Below, piece after piece: positions 23,170-34,295 of a stretch of DNA of 64,000 nucleotides. The notes under the pieces are model-generated. The model searched no databases. It was not told the origin of the DNA and saw only the letters and a program-made list of their open reading frames with translations. The stretch covers positions 2,772,150 through 2,836,149 of the forward strand of contig NW_017265136.1 of assembly GCF_001638985.1 (NCBI RefSeq). The letters run 5' to 3'. Position 1 is the first letter of the stretch. Each line of letters starts with the position of its first letter. The position numbers were made by a program, and so were the translations under genes. This DNA comes from Phycomyces blakesleeanus NRRL 1555(-) (taxonomy: Eukaryota; Mucoromycota; Mucoromycetes; Mucorales; Phycomycetaceae).

Positions 23170-23424
23170 GTGTGTGAGGATTGTGGAGAAAGAGAGGTTA
23201 TGCGACTACAAAGTATTATAAACGCATATTCTGTAAAAAGTCCTCAGTTGGCAATAGTACATTTTTCAACTTGTCTTTTCTATACAACTATCTCTCATGA
23301 TAATGGTTTTCTTTTTCTTTTTACTTGCTGTTATTATTGGTTGGAGCATCTAGTAGAGCCAAAAGAAGTCAAAGTTCGAATCTTAAAAAAGATAAACGTA
23401 AAGCTAAAGGAAGAAAAAAATTAA
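23170..23424 (+). CDS. Hypothetical 84-aa open frame (mirror copy)
   Basis: Identical to the minus-strand frame at 18684-18938. It overlaps a second frame (about 23346-23498) that is Lys-rich and ends CKSCKQESHNTLRFHK. No known family. Confidence 0.25.
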   Translation: MCEDCGEREVMRLQSIINAYSVKSPQLAIVHFSTCLFYTTISHDNGFLFLFTCCYYWLEHLVEPKEVKVRILKKINVKLKEEKN

Positions 23425-23517
23425 ACGCATATTCTTTATTGGTTCTTTGCAAAAGCTGCAAACAAGAGAGTCACAATACATTGAGATTTCACAAATGATC
23501 TCCGTAATATCATATCC

Positions 23518-23775
23518 ATGGAAACGATGTTCATAAACAGTTACTTATTGGTACCATCTCATAATTCAATACCTAAGGCCGTTTACAAACATACCTTTTG
23601 GTACTTGGTGTGCAAATTTGTCAACGACAGAAATTATCAAAGAACACTAATATACCACCGAATCTTGTGCAATCCTTGGATACCTATAGACCCTCAATTA
23701 CAAATTCTGTATAGAATCAAACCTCATAAAAAGTGCCTGGATGTTCAGGAAGGGCTTGGCGAGACTAAAGAATAA
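23518..23775 (+). CDS. Hypothetical 85-aa open frame (mirror copy)
   Basis: Identical to the minus-strand frame at 18333-18590. No known family. Confidence 0.25.
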   Translation: METMFINSYLLVPSHNSIPKAVYKHTFWYLVCKFVNDRNYQRTLIYHRILCNPWIPIDPQLQILYRIKPHKKCLDVQEGLGETKE

Positions 23776-24333
23776 CCGATATGGAGTGACAGGAATTTTG
23801 TGAAAGATTCGAAGAAACGGGAGAGGTAAGGGGGATTTGTAGATGTTACAATAGACGTGTACAATACCTCAAAGACGTGCAGCAATTTTCAAGCGAAAAA
23901 TTTAGAATCTGCTAATCACACTCGTAGTTACAATGTACTGGCCTGTAAAACATGTAATACATTGTGGCAGTGATATATTAATGCTGCAAAAATACTATGA
24001 CAATTGCTTTATCAAATTGGAGAGGAACTCATTAACCAACGGCTTTCCAAAAATCTGATGAAAGCAAGCAAACAAGCAACAGTCATCACAGAAATAACAA
24101 TAACAGTAACAATAACAACTCCATCACTGTAACGTAAACAATTAATCTCTTTGAGACAGTTATATAATTACAAGTAAATATCTAAACACCAATGTCTACT
24201 TTCAAGAACTAATTTCTCTTTATCTAAATTTCATTCTCGGTTTGTCCACAAAAGGTAAACATACTGTCTACAATTACATTTTGATTTATCTAAAACATTT
24301 CCTCAATTTGTTTCGGTCTCAAGTAGAAACACT

Positions 24334-25084
24334 GTATTCAGTCCAAAGTTATATATATTATTTTACTGTTTATCTCAATTGAAAACACATACAATTAGCC
24401 ACTGCGTACAATATATGCCAGAACCAGTTGTTGACCTGATATTCGATTATTGTTATTATTTTAAAAATATATGTATATATACGTTAAATTTGGATTCGAT
24501 ACTTTTACAGTCCATATAGCTTTAAGTGAGTGCCTGTAAGAGAAGAAATGGAAAAAATACGTTTTATCACGTGGTATCATAATTCAACTCTATTTTTTTT
24601 TTAAAAAAAAGAAGTATAAGTTTTACTAAAAAGATGTTAGTAATTTTCAAAGGTTCTAGCTAATTCTTTGAGACAGTGTAGTTAAATTGCCGTTTTGCCT
24701 TTGACGTTTATATTATTAGTATTATTAGCAGCAGCATTAAAACTAATAATAATAATAATTTTTCTCTTTTCTGCAAAGTGTGACAATTTTTTTTATATTG
24801 TCCTAACCTGGTGAGCTGTCCGACTCTTTTACTCCCGAATAAGTCCTATCCTAACTCCTTTTTTTTTCATTGTTCCTATTATGCTAATTTTAATCACACG
24901 TATATGTAGAAAGAGAGAAAGAGTGTGTGCGTATGTGCTTATGAGAGAGACTTTTATATTATATAATTATAATTATATATGCAAGTGTTTAGGACGATGC
25001 TATTGTACAATATAATAGTAATAATAGTAATATTTTTAAAGGATCACGCAATAATAGCAGCAGCAAAAGTAATAGTAATAGTAA

Positions 25085-25123
<39 letters not shown>

Positions 25124-25759
25124 AATACATTTACATTTAAAGAGCAAAAAGTAGTTAAACATGGGTGTGCAACAATAGACTGTATAAAATGACGTAGTTA
25201 TCGTTTATCATGTATATAGATATATAAATATTCTTGTTCTGTAATACAGGCACAGAATACATGTACAACGCCAAGCCAGACTGGTGTGTTGGTCATCGTG
25301 AACGCCGACAGCCTGTCCTTTGTTTCTTGTTTTGGGAAGAATGATGTCAACTAATGGGGTATAGACTGCCTGACAGCCCAAGTGCATCAAGGTACATTTG
25401 ACTAAATATATATATATTATGTATGTATGTATGTATGTATGTATGTATGTATGTAGGTGTACATGCATGTATATTTATGTGTATAAATAAGTATATGAAT
25501 ATGCAGGCCGAGGATTGAATTGATCTAGAATATGAGCGAATGAACGAAAGAAAGAAGGGACAAATGAGCGAATGAATCAGCTCAGTTCAGAGTTCCGTTT
25601 TTCCATTCGCACACCTTAATAAAAAAAATGATTAAAAATAACAATAATATATATAAATTAAAAAGTATATAAAGGAGAGTCCTTTCAGAATCACAGAAAA
25701 ATTTACAAAAGTTTACATATCCGTATTCTCTCTTTCTTTTAAACAACACAAAATCAATA
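24334..25759. other. Intergenic with microsatellites, upstream of the C2 gene
   Basis: Contains a TAG repeat of about 45 bases (25079-25121), a TATG repeat (25421-25455) and several AATA-type runs. A phrase CTAATTCTTTGAGACAGTG at about 24660-24678 resembles the TIR of the neighbouring element and may be a remnant. No gene seen. Confidence 0.5.
25079..25121. repeat. TAG trinucleotide microsatellite
   Basis: Near-perfect AGT/TAG repeat of about 14 units in intergenic DNA. Confidence 0.9.
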
Positions 25760-26234
25760 ATGTTCTCTTCTCACTCTACTACCGGTGGTACCCTCAGCGT
25801 CACAGTCAGTAAGTACCAACATTAGACATATATTATATATCAAAATTAATTAATTTCTTTTTTTTTTCATTATTACTATAGTCGAAGCTCGTGAACTCCA
25901 TGGTGAGGACTTGGTCGGCAAGAACGACCCTTATGTCGAGCTCTGGTTGAACGAAGACTACAAGCAGCGCACTAGCGAGCTTTCCAACACCAACGATCCC
26001 GTCTGGAACCAGACCTTCACTTTCCTCATCGACGAGGGATCCTCCATCCACAAGCTCTACCTCAAGGTCCTCGACAAGGATACCTTTGGCTCTGACAAGA
26101 TTGGTGAGGCCAGAGTTGATTTCCGCCAGGCCCTCGAAGGCCAGCCCATTGATACCTGGGTCAAGTTGCCCGCTAAGCTCGGTCTTTCCAGCCACGGTGA
26201 AGTCCACCTTTACATCCAGTTCTCCCCCAACTAA
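25760..26234 (+). CDS. Single C2-domain protein (calcium/phospholipid binding)
   Basis: Two exons, 25760-25808 and 25882-26234; 133 aa, consisting almost only of one C2 domain. After MFSSHSTTGG comes TLSVTVIEARELHGEDLVGK, then NDPYVELWLNEDYKQRT, NTNDPVWNQTFTFLIDEGSS, LYLKVLDKDTFGSDKIGEAR and a terminal strand GEVHLYIQFSPN. The Asp residues expected in the Ca2+-binding loops (GEDLVGKNDPY and LDKDTFGSD) are present, so calcium-dependent membrane binding is likely. No transmembrane or catalytic part, as in small plant and fungal single-C2 proteins. The coding part is markedly more GC-rich (CTC, GTC, AAG codons) than its surroundings, suggesting high expression. Confidence 0.93.
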
Positions 26235-26736
26235 ATTTGTCTTGTAAAAAAAAAAAGGTCAAACATCTAACTACAAGAAGAGGAAAAAGGGAATTAGGAA
26301 TCTTTGCTTTAGCTTTTTTTTTTCTATTCCTTTTTCGTTTTTGATTTCTTATACTTTGATCACATATCTACAAACATATACATATATACACACAAACACC
26401 TCTTCTTCTTTTGCATATCCCCTCTATATAGCTGCTATATATATATATTCTAAAAAAATAAGCCGTGTCTACCTGTAATGGTGACAGAAATAAGCGGTTC
26501 AATTTGTTCTAATAAACAGTAAATAAACATTTTATATGTACATATAATTTATGGTATTGGAAGTGAGAGTGCGTAGAGGTGTGTCTATTGATGACCCCTT
26601 TCTTTTTTTTTTAATTTAACTTTGTGCTTTGTATAAAGGACAACCAAAGAACAACATGAAACTAAGATGGTGTTCTAGCTATATAATATAAACAACAGAA
26701 GTTTCAGTTATGAACTCGATACAATTGCTGTTCTGA

Positions 26737-26767
<31 letters not shown>

Positions 26768-27254
26768 ATGTGTATGTAGATAGAATTACAATAATCATTA
26801 TGAAAGTATATTAATGTGCCTGTCGGCTAATCTCCGGGTAATGTAAGCGAGAAATTTATTCTCGTACACAATTGTATAACCTTCATTTTATTTTATTTTG
26901 TCGTTTTGTACCCCAAGCTTCACTTTCCTCTTCCTCCCCCAACTTTTGACCTCCTTCTTGTACTTTCTATTGCGTTGTTTATATAGATATATGTAGAATA
27001 ACCTCTTTTATTCGATTTTGCTTTTTGTTTTGCTTTAATTTTTTTAACCAATGTTGAACGGGCTACCTAATCGTGGTTATTTTTTTGATCTGTGAAAAAT
27101 GTCATACTTGTAAATGAAATGGAATTGAAGATAACGATGAACAGATATGCATGGTAGAAGTAGTAAACTTTTTTTGCTGATTGATGTGTTGGCTACAGTG
27201 CTGTTTCAGCTGCTGCAATAACTATCGCGATCGTTTTACACATTCTCTCTGACA
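26235..27254. other. Intergenic
   Basis: 3' flank of the C2 gene, with a TA run at 26737-26755. No coding segment recognised. Confidence 0.5.
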
Positions 27255-28189
27255 TCAAAATTTGTTGAGGATCTTGATGTTTTTGAGCAAGTCATAACGA
27301 GAATATACTTCAACCTTATGACCAATATCCTCTACCAATTCTTGTATCGACTTATTCAAAGATATGAATAGCCTAATGTTGTCAGGATTGGTCGTCAGTC
27401 CAGAATGGTCAATTACTACAAGGCGAATTTGTCGAGCGGATTTTGTGATCTTGGTAATTAAGTCTTGTGTATTACCAGAGTAATCGTCGAAAGTATAAGG
27501 TAGAGTTGTTACATCCCGGTCCGCAATTAGATCGTTAGCAGACGTGTTAAAAGACACAAATACAGCTTCACATAAGAGTTTCGACTTCATCTTGTAGATT
27601 TGCAGATTTACTAGCTTCTTTTTGGTTGTGTCAGGTTCATTTGTATTTGATTTTAGTACGAAACCAACAGTACATTTGGTGTCCATTGACGATTTGACCA
27701 GTGATCTATATTCCTGAATATCGGAAAGATCATCCCAAGTAAAATCTAATCAAGATAAGAAGAACATTTTTAATAAAATAAAAAAGATAGATACTTTCCT
27801 GGTATTAAGTCTGTAATTTCTTTGACATTGAGCAATTGGCCACGTTTTCTTTTTTTTTTATTAGATTACTTTCGAATAGTCGCACCCCATGAGCCATCTT
27901 TTGACATCCAGGTGGAAAGGTCATCTGATGCGACAATATCATCTGGAATATAAGCTGAAACGAGGTCATGGACATCAGTTTCAGTAAGAAAGTACTCTTC
28001 CGTTATGCCTGGAATGGGGGTGGAAGACATAATATTGGCCACAAGTTCAGGAACTGCTGATCGTGATGGTGGTATGAAAATATTAAAGAATTCACTACTG
28101 TTTCTATCGTCGCATTGTTGTTCTTGTTTGGTATCTTGTGGGAGACGCTGGTATCTCAAAGGCTCAATGTTCACTCTCTTTGTTGACAT
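27255..28189 (-). CDS. Orphan protein, exon structure uncertain or decaying
   Basis: Two clear coding blocks on the minus strand: 27866-28189 (starts MSTKRVNIEPLRYQRLPQDT, ends SKDGSWGATIRK) and 27255-27715 or so (FTWDDLSDIQEYRSLV to YSRYDLLKNIKILNKF). A third coding-like piece, RGQLLNVKEITDLIPGK, lies between them. The blocks do not join with canonical introns without shifting frame or discarding one of the coding-like pieces. One phase-consistent solution uses a donor at the end of block 1 (GTAATC), a short exon ending in AGGAAA, and an acceptor just before GAATATAGATCACTG. Either splicing is unusual or indels have broken the gene. No known domain recognised; possibly lineage-specific. Confidence 0.45.
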
Positions 28190-29011
28190 GGCTGAGGCAT
28201 TCGGGATTGTTTATGGGTTAGTATCTCAATAATGGGGAAAGTAGATGCTGTGAGAGTGTTATTCATTAAAGAGACCCAATAATTGGTGTGGACAGACTAA
28301 AAGTTCAAGAAAAGGGCAAAAAAGGGAAAAATTAATTAAAACTTTCGCCCAATCACATGACTTTAAATTTTGCTTTTTTTTTGAAAGAGAAGGAAACATA
28401 TAGATTTATTGAAACAAGTATTTAAAATATGTATTACAAGCCGTGCTTATATTATGGGCTTCTGTGACCAGATTTGTACCAAGAACAAGAGCAAAAAAAA
28501 ATGAAATAGAATTAGGGGATGACCTTGTAGACAGTAGTCTGCACTGCACAAGTGATCATGATTCTTGATCATTCAAAAGAAAATAAAAATATCAAAAAAG
28601 AAAAAAGAAGGTATGATTAATTTTATTTGAATTTTATTTTAGAATACAAAAGAGAGAGAGAGAATGCAAAGGTAATAAAATAAGATTCTCAAAAGTGAGA
28701 GGTGAGGAGGGGGGTCAATATATTGATATGTTTGAAGGAAGAAGAATTGAAATAATACTATTATACTTCTTCTTTCTTCTACTACTTTAATTTTTTTTTA
28801 AAAAAAAAGAATTGTTTTATCATTTAGTTATATATTGTATTATATAAAGAAGACAGAAAACAGAAATAAAGACAAGAACAAATAAACAGAAAGAGGTAGA
28901 AAGGTAAACAAAGATTATCTGATAATAATAATAATATTTTAAAGAAAGAAAGAAAAAAGACAGTAGAGAATGTATAAAATCCCTTTCGCTCTGTTCCCCC
29001 CACCCTCTTTA
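28190..29011. other. Intergenic
   Basis: AT-rich, with GA runs near 28650-28665. No gene recognised. Lies between the 5' end of the orphan gene and the 3' end of the BRCT gene. Confidence 0.5.
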
Positions 29012-31909
29012 CTAGGATTTGCTTTTTACTTTGGTAGGTTGGTAATTTTCCACTGGCATATCTGAAATAAAAGAATAGATTGAAACATAGCAAGTTTTAA
29101 AAAAAAAAGCCCATTTTTTGTTTTTGTTTTTTAGTTTTGAAACATTGAAATAACTCACATTGCCAGTTTTCTATACACTCCAGCAGCCAGTTCTCTATTG
29201 CTAAATCCTTATCAACATTGAGAGGTCTTGGGGTAATCAAGATATCAGCATCCTCCATCCTGCGCGCAACCTTTGCTCCACCTTGCGTGATCAAAGTCTC
29301 TGCCAGGGGTCGGTCCACAACCTGCAGCGAGAATATAAACACCTGAAGATTGGATGGGAAAAGAGGTTCACGCTTCCTAGATGCTTTGGCACGTGGGAAA
29401 TACTCGATCGCCTCATAGTTTTCTTCCTTTTGATAGGCTCCATGTTCTGCACTATCCCTCAACCTAACAGCCATATTATTATTACTATTATTATTACTAT
29501 TATATATAATTACTTGCCAGTTTGGAGTAAGTAACCAAGCGTGAAAGGCTATACCAAGAGTAACCGTCTGGGTTCGTCTCTTTTCTCCAACTACAGAACA
29601 TTTATATAAATGTTAGCAATACTAATAACTAGACACATACACACACAAACGTCTCCCTTCTCTCTCTTCTTTTCTTTCTGTGTCCTACCAATCACATGTG
29701 TAGTGTGTTCGCTTACACTAAAATCAGAAATAATAAATCATTATCACCCAAAAATCTTTCTTTCTTTCTTTCTATTTGCCTTTCAAATGTGTGTGTATAA
29801 TGATAATACTGGGAACTTACCGGCCTTCGACCTCGAATCTACCCAACCGGCGCACAATCTCCTTCAATTGAGTCTTCTCTGTTTCCGTCACATTAGTAAA
29901 AACTATATATTGGGGTTGCTCGGATAGGGATGCCAGGATCTGTTGGCCTCCCACACTAAGACGTGGTCCAAGTGAACGGCGCTTTCGTCGGAGTAGACCA
30001 CCTGAAGTTGCGGGTAAGGACATCCGTTCAGGTCTCGGCGCGTCAATGTCTCCAATATAAAAATCGGCCTTGATCTGTGCCTTGATTTCCTGCCCCCGCT
30101 CATTCTTGAGCCTTGCGAGCTCTAGGCGGCGCGGATCAGACAGATTGGCTGTCGAGGCATCCTGGTTCTCCTTGTTGGAGCTTTGTTTGTGGTTAAGTAA
30201 TCTTCTTCTTTTGTAATCCGGCCCTTTCTCGGCATTTCTTTCTTCTGCTGCTGTGGCTGCTTCTTCTTCTTCTCGCTCTCGTTCTCGTTCTTCCTCTTCT
30301 TCTTTTTGCAAAAGTGCAGCCAGCTCTGGGTCCGGGCCAGTCAAGGGTCTTGAGTTGTTTCTAGCAAGTCGTTCGTCAAGATTGGATACCATGTGATAAG
30401 CTGGCATGGTCCGTCGTTTGTTGGGTTGTTCTCCTATAGATCCTATTGTTTACTGTTGAGCGTTTCCATCATCTCAATATATATATATATATACATTTCT
30501 TTCTAATCTAGAGCCTCTTGCATATAGAAATTTAAAGAAAAAAAAAGAAAACCTTGTGAATCTGATTCCTCCATAATCAATGCACGCACTCTGCCAGGTT
30601 CCATAGATTTCCGTCGTTTGACACCACCAGTCAGCAAAATATTGTTAATACCCTCCACCGGAAAATCTTTTTCAGGCATCCGGCACTGATTCTGTCTGCA
30701 CCTATCAAAACGAAACAAAATAATAATAATAATAGTAATAATTTATATAACAATTGAAACGATGAAAAGTGTCAGATCCATGAATTTTTCTCTTGTTTTT
30801 ATTATTATTATTATTATTATTGTGGTCTCTAACCTTGTGATCCATGCCAGATTTACAATAAAGATATTTCTTGCTCTTGCTTTGCGCAAAATATTAGTAG
30901 ATCCATTTTTGAAGATTAGATGAGTGATGGAATCTACAATTTGAAATTAGATTAAGAAAAATAAAAGAAAAAAAGAGAGAGAGATAAGAGGACAGCATAT
31001 TATATATGTATAGACACAGCAAATACAAACTAAGAGTAATAATACTGTTTTAAGAAATATATATACATATATATGTATATATATATATAGACAAAACAGA
31101 CAGACAGTGGTAGAGATAGATAGAGAGGTTATCAAGTTTTATATTACCAGAAAAAGTTTTTCGTGTCTAAGGAATCTTAGAGAATGAGTCCATCCAACTG
31201 TTCTCGCTTTTGATGTCTGGCATTCCATACCTTTGCTCCCAAATTTTCTACTCGACGTTCCATGCTTTCAGTGACATCGTCTCCATCGTCCGTCCTACAT
31301 TTATATTATATTAATTGAACATTTGTATATTTTTTTGTTATATGAGTTGTGATTCATATATAAAAGAAAATAATAATCAAAAAGAGCAAAAAGAAAAGAA
31401 AAAAGCTTATAAGATACATGCAAGTATAATATATCTAGCAACAATTATTCGACCTTATTATTATATAAAAAAGAAAGAAACAGACAATAATTATATATAT
31501 ATATATAATTATTGCTATTGTTATTTGTTTACCTGGCGTCAACGTATGCTATCACGCCTGACAAGATTGTATGATCGTTTGGTGTTGTGCTTTGGGGTGT
31601 ATGTGATGTTTGAGGTGTATGAGGCGTGTGTGATGTATGTGGTGATTGTGATGTGTGTGGTAATTGCGGTGTGTGTGGAGTGTGTGGTATTGGTGAAGAG
31701 ATGCTTGGTACGAGTGGTAGAGAGTTGGTGTTTTGGATTGGTCTCACGAAATTGCTCATTGAAGACTGTGTAGATCTCGATCGACTGAGACGAGGTGTAT
31801 CAAGTGCATGTGTGTGCCGTCTATTTGGAGGGGTGAAAGAATGACGAGTGGGCTCGCTAGCAAGAGAGAGTCGACTTTTCGTATTTCTAGTATTCTTGGT
31901 GGGATTCAT
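29012..31909 (-). CDS. Microcephalin-like triple-BRCT protein
   Basis: Nine exons (minus): 31533-31909, 31231-31294, 31148-31166, 30834-30933, 30553-30701, 29821-30433, 29689-29717, 29159-29590 and 29012-29061; all phases close at 610 aa. BRCT 1 (about 115-205): LSGVIAYVDAR, NLGAKTRKTFSDSITHLIFK, RNIFIVNLAWITRCRQNQ; the 19-nt exon supplies TRKTFSD. Middle: Ser/Pro-rich, then an acidic/Arg coiled stretch. C-terminal tandem BRCTs (about 395-610): YIVFTNVTETEKTQLKEIVR, VSEHTTHVIVGEKRRTQTVT (29-nt exon), LGIAFHAWLLTPNWQ, YEAIEYFPRAKASRK, GGAKVARRM and ENWLLECIENWQYMPVENYQ. Order and motifs match vertebrate MCPH1, a nuclear DNA-damage and chromosome-condensation factor. An in-frame AAT/AGT tract adds NSNNNSNNN. 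An upstream exon is possible. Confidence 0.85.
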
Positions 31910-32007
31910 GAGTGAATTCTACAATGGCCAAAATGAATGTAACAGTCTTTTTTTCTTTTATTTTTTTAATTGTAATTTTTTTTTATTTATTTTTTTGGTA
32001 ATGAAAT

Positions 32008-32044
<37 letters not shown>

Positions 32045-32918
32045 GACAGAGAAAGAAAAGCAAAAAAAATCAAGACAGACCTTTCTTTTTCCTCCCTTTT
32101 CCTTCATTTCCTATCTATACACTAGACGTTATAATCTACAGTAAAGAAGTGCTTTTGTGTCTTTATATATCGACCTACTATATAGCCCATCTTCTATCTC
32201 GTTGGCACCGTTATCATTGACATTGTCATTGTAATTGTCATTTTGGTTAATACTATTTTTATATATGTATATTTAATGCGCCTACATTAACAGGTATAAA
32301 ACACCCTTTTAGGATCAAAAATGACATATAATTATAAGCAATACATCTTTCCCTTTCATTTTCTTTTATTTATAAAACGTTTTTTAAAAGAACATTATTG
32401 ATTTGTTCTTCTTTTTGCGTGTTGATATAATTCATTCAGTTGTATATATATATATATATATATGTGTATGTATGTATGTATTTTACTCCTTGTGTTGTAC
32501 TTGCTTTGTACTCAAATTATCCCTTTTTCGTCCAGCAACGCGACACACACCCCCTCAAGAATCACAGTTGGAAAGCTCTCTTTTTTGTATATATTTATAT
32601 ATATAATATAATATAAATATATGCGTGTAGTTTTTTTTTCTTTATTTTTATTTTATTTTTTATTTTTTGAATAAAGGATTTGGTGGATAGGGTAAAATTT
32701 TGAATTGTGACTTCCCCGCTTCTAGAGTAATTATTTTCCAAGTTTCTCAAATTTGTACTCATTAAACTTTTTGACTTTGTCATTGTTCTTGTTTCAAGAG
32801 TGAAAATTGTATTGGTGATATATTGTACTTCTTTTCTCTCAATCTTTAGTTTGTTTAGTATGTAAAATTGTTATCATCTTCCTCTCGATACACAAAAAAA
32901 ATATAGAAAGTATGTAAA
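31910..32918. other. Intergenic with TA repeats
   Basis: TA runs at 32012-32038 and 32442-32462 and T-rich strips. No gene recognised. Confidence 0.5.
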
Positions 32919-34295
32919 TTAACAATCCTCGCCTGATACTTCTTTTCTGATCCTCTTTATATCAGCCTTGCCCTTTTCAGCCCACTCAGCCTTGACTTGG
33001 ATGGTCCACTTATCATCTTCTTGATCCATCAATAGGTTATTCAGAATAATGCAAACTCGGATCCACTCATTGACCAACTTTGCATCATCCATATTCTTGA
33101 CTTTGACCGGAATTTCATTGAGAGAAGAAAAGCGCTCCTTAAGGATCCCAAACGCATGATTGATCTTGAGACACATGATCGAAATGTAGGAGTTGAATAC
33201 CTCGTCGGATTTGGGTAGCCTTTCCTGTCCTGGTTCTTTGGTCTTAACAGGAACCAGATACTCGAGGGGTTTATATCCACCACGGCTGGCCAGCACATAC
33301 TCATCTCCAAAGAAGAATCTTTTGGGAAACCGGCCCAGCTCACAATCCGAAAAGATACGCAGGTCAGGCGAGTTCCCAAGTTCGACAGGTTGAGCAAAGT
33401 ACCGGATCCTCATCTTGTGGTCGCAGATTCCGATGCTGTTCACATAGTACTTGGAGTCAGGCCCACTGAATCGCTCTGGCTTCCAGGATTGCACATGTGC
33501 AAGTTGAAAGGTACAGCCGCCCAGAAAACCGACAAGGTCTGGGAATCCAAGTGGTTTCTTATTTTCTTTTATGATTTCCTGTTTCTCATGTTCTCTTGGC
33601 CAGTGAACAAATTCCTTTTCCAAGGATAGAATTACATTAAAGAATCGATTGGTGAAGTTATTTACAGATCCCTCTAATCAAACACCATACCATACAATCA
33701 ATTAATGTTATGTTGTGTTATGTTACGTACAAGCTTACAATATATATGTATATATCGACTCTTAAAGTCTTTACTTACTTCCAACTCCCCATAAGTTGGA
33801 CAGTGCGTTTAATGATAAAGTGTTACTATTTGCTTGTAATCGTCTGAGAACAACGGCAATCTGAAGTCTCGTGTCAGTTTGCATCGACTTTGCTGTTGAT
33901 CTGTACAGAAAATGGTCTTTCACGAGGTCGTGGATCTTGTAAAACGATGCTTTACTCATTCTAAACTCTTCTAGAAATCCTTCTTCATCCAAATCAAGTA
34001 AATGATCAAGACTCTCTTCTTTTGTCATGAATTTCGGAGCATCGTTTTTTCCCTTGTGTAAATATCTCGAGCTTTCGATCTTTGCCTTCATGTCATTGTA
34101 AACGTCAATTTCGCCCGCCAGGTATATTTCGTAGATACTTGCAACGTCTTTGTAATAGCTGACCATGTCTTCGTCATTAATAATTTCTGACATTCGCAAC
34201 AATAATCTGATATCTTCGGTCATTGCAGATGTTGTATCGATGAATTGTTGCTCTAAAGCTGCAATTACTTGTTTCCTTTCTGATACTCGTGGCAT
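32919..34295 (-). CDS. PIF/Harbinger (HARBI1-like) transposase-derived protein
   Basis: Two exons (minus), 33779-34295 and 32919-33673; 423 aa, intact. The N-terminal 170 residues are helical, ending LQIAVVLRRLQANSNTLSLN and LWGVGKGSVNNFTNRF, the helix-turn-helix region that precedes DDE_Tnp_4 nucleases; the intron falls inside it and is in phase. Nuclease-like part: GFPDLVGFLGGCTF (family: D-G-T), then NSPDLRIFSDCELG (family: H-D-S-R-I-F), FFFGDEYVLASRGGYKPLEY, and INHAFGILKERFSSL (family: E-R-x-F-G-x-L-K). The first catalytic Asp is Gly and the last Glu is Asn, so DNA cleavage is unlikely. No terminal inverted repeats were noticed at its flanks. Either a dead transposon or a domesticated gene. 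Confidence 0.85.

Larger units (their letters stand above)
22216..24330 (+). mobile_element. 2.1-kb element with long diverged terminal inverted repeats (right copy)
   Basis: Mirror image of the left copy, apart from small length changes (for example one base in a T tract near 22665-22676). The inner end starts GTCTCTAATTGAG at 22216; the outer end coincides with the palindrome border. It carries the same two short open frames, here on the plus strand. Confidence 0.6.
21015..24333 (-). repeat. Right arm of the 6.56-kb near-palindrome
   Basis: Reverse complement of the left arm. It is complete across the region that is a gap on the left and ends sharply at GTAGAAACACT (24333). The inner 250 bases differ from the left arm by clustered substitutions and a net 2-base indel. 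Confidence 0.93.

Noticed and set aside
24640..24680. Third copy of the long TIR next to the right arm
   Set aside because: Only about 15-19 bases resemble the TIR (TTCTTTGAGACAGTG); too little to call an element, noted only as a possible remnant.
25079..25121. Regular short repeats considered as a CRISPR-like or minisatellite array
   Set aside because: Simple trinucleotide repeat without spacers; this is a eukaryotic genome.
32919..34295. Calling the Harbinger-like gene an active transposon
   Set aside because: Two catalytic positions are replaced and no terminal inverted repeats or target duplication were seen.
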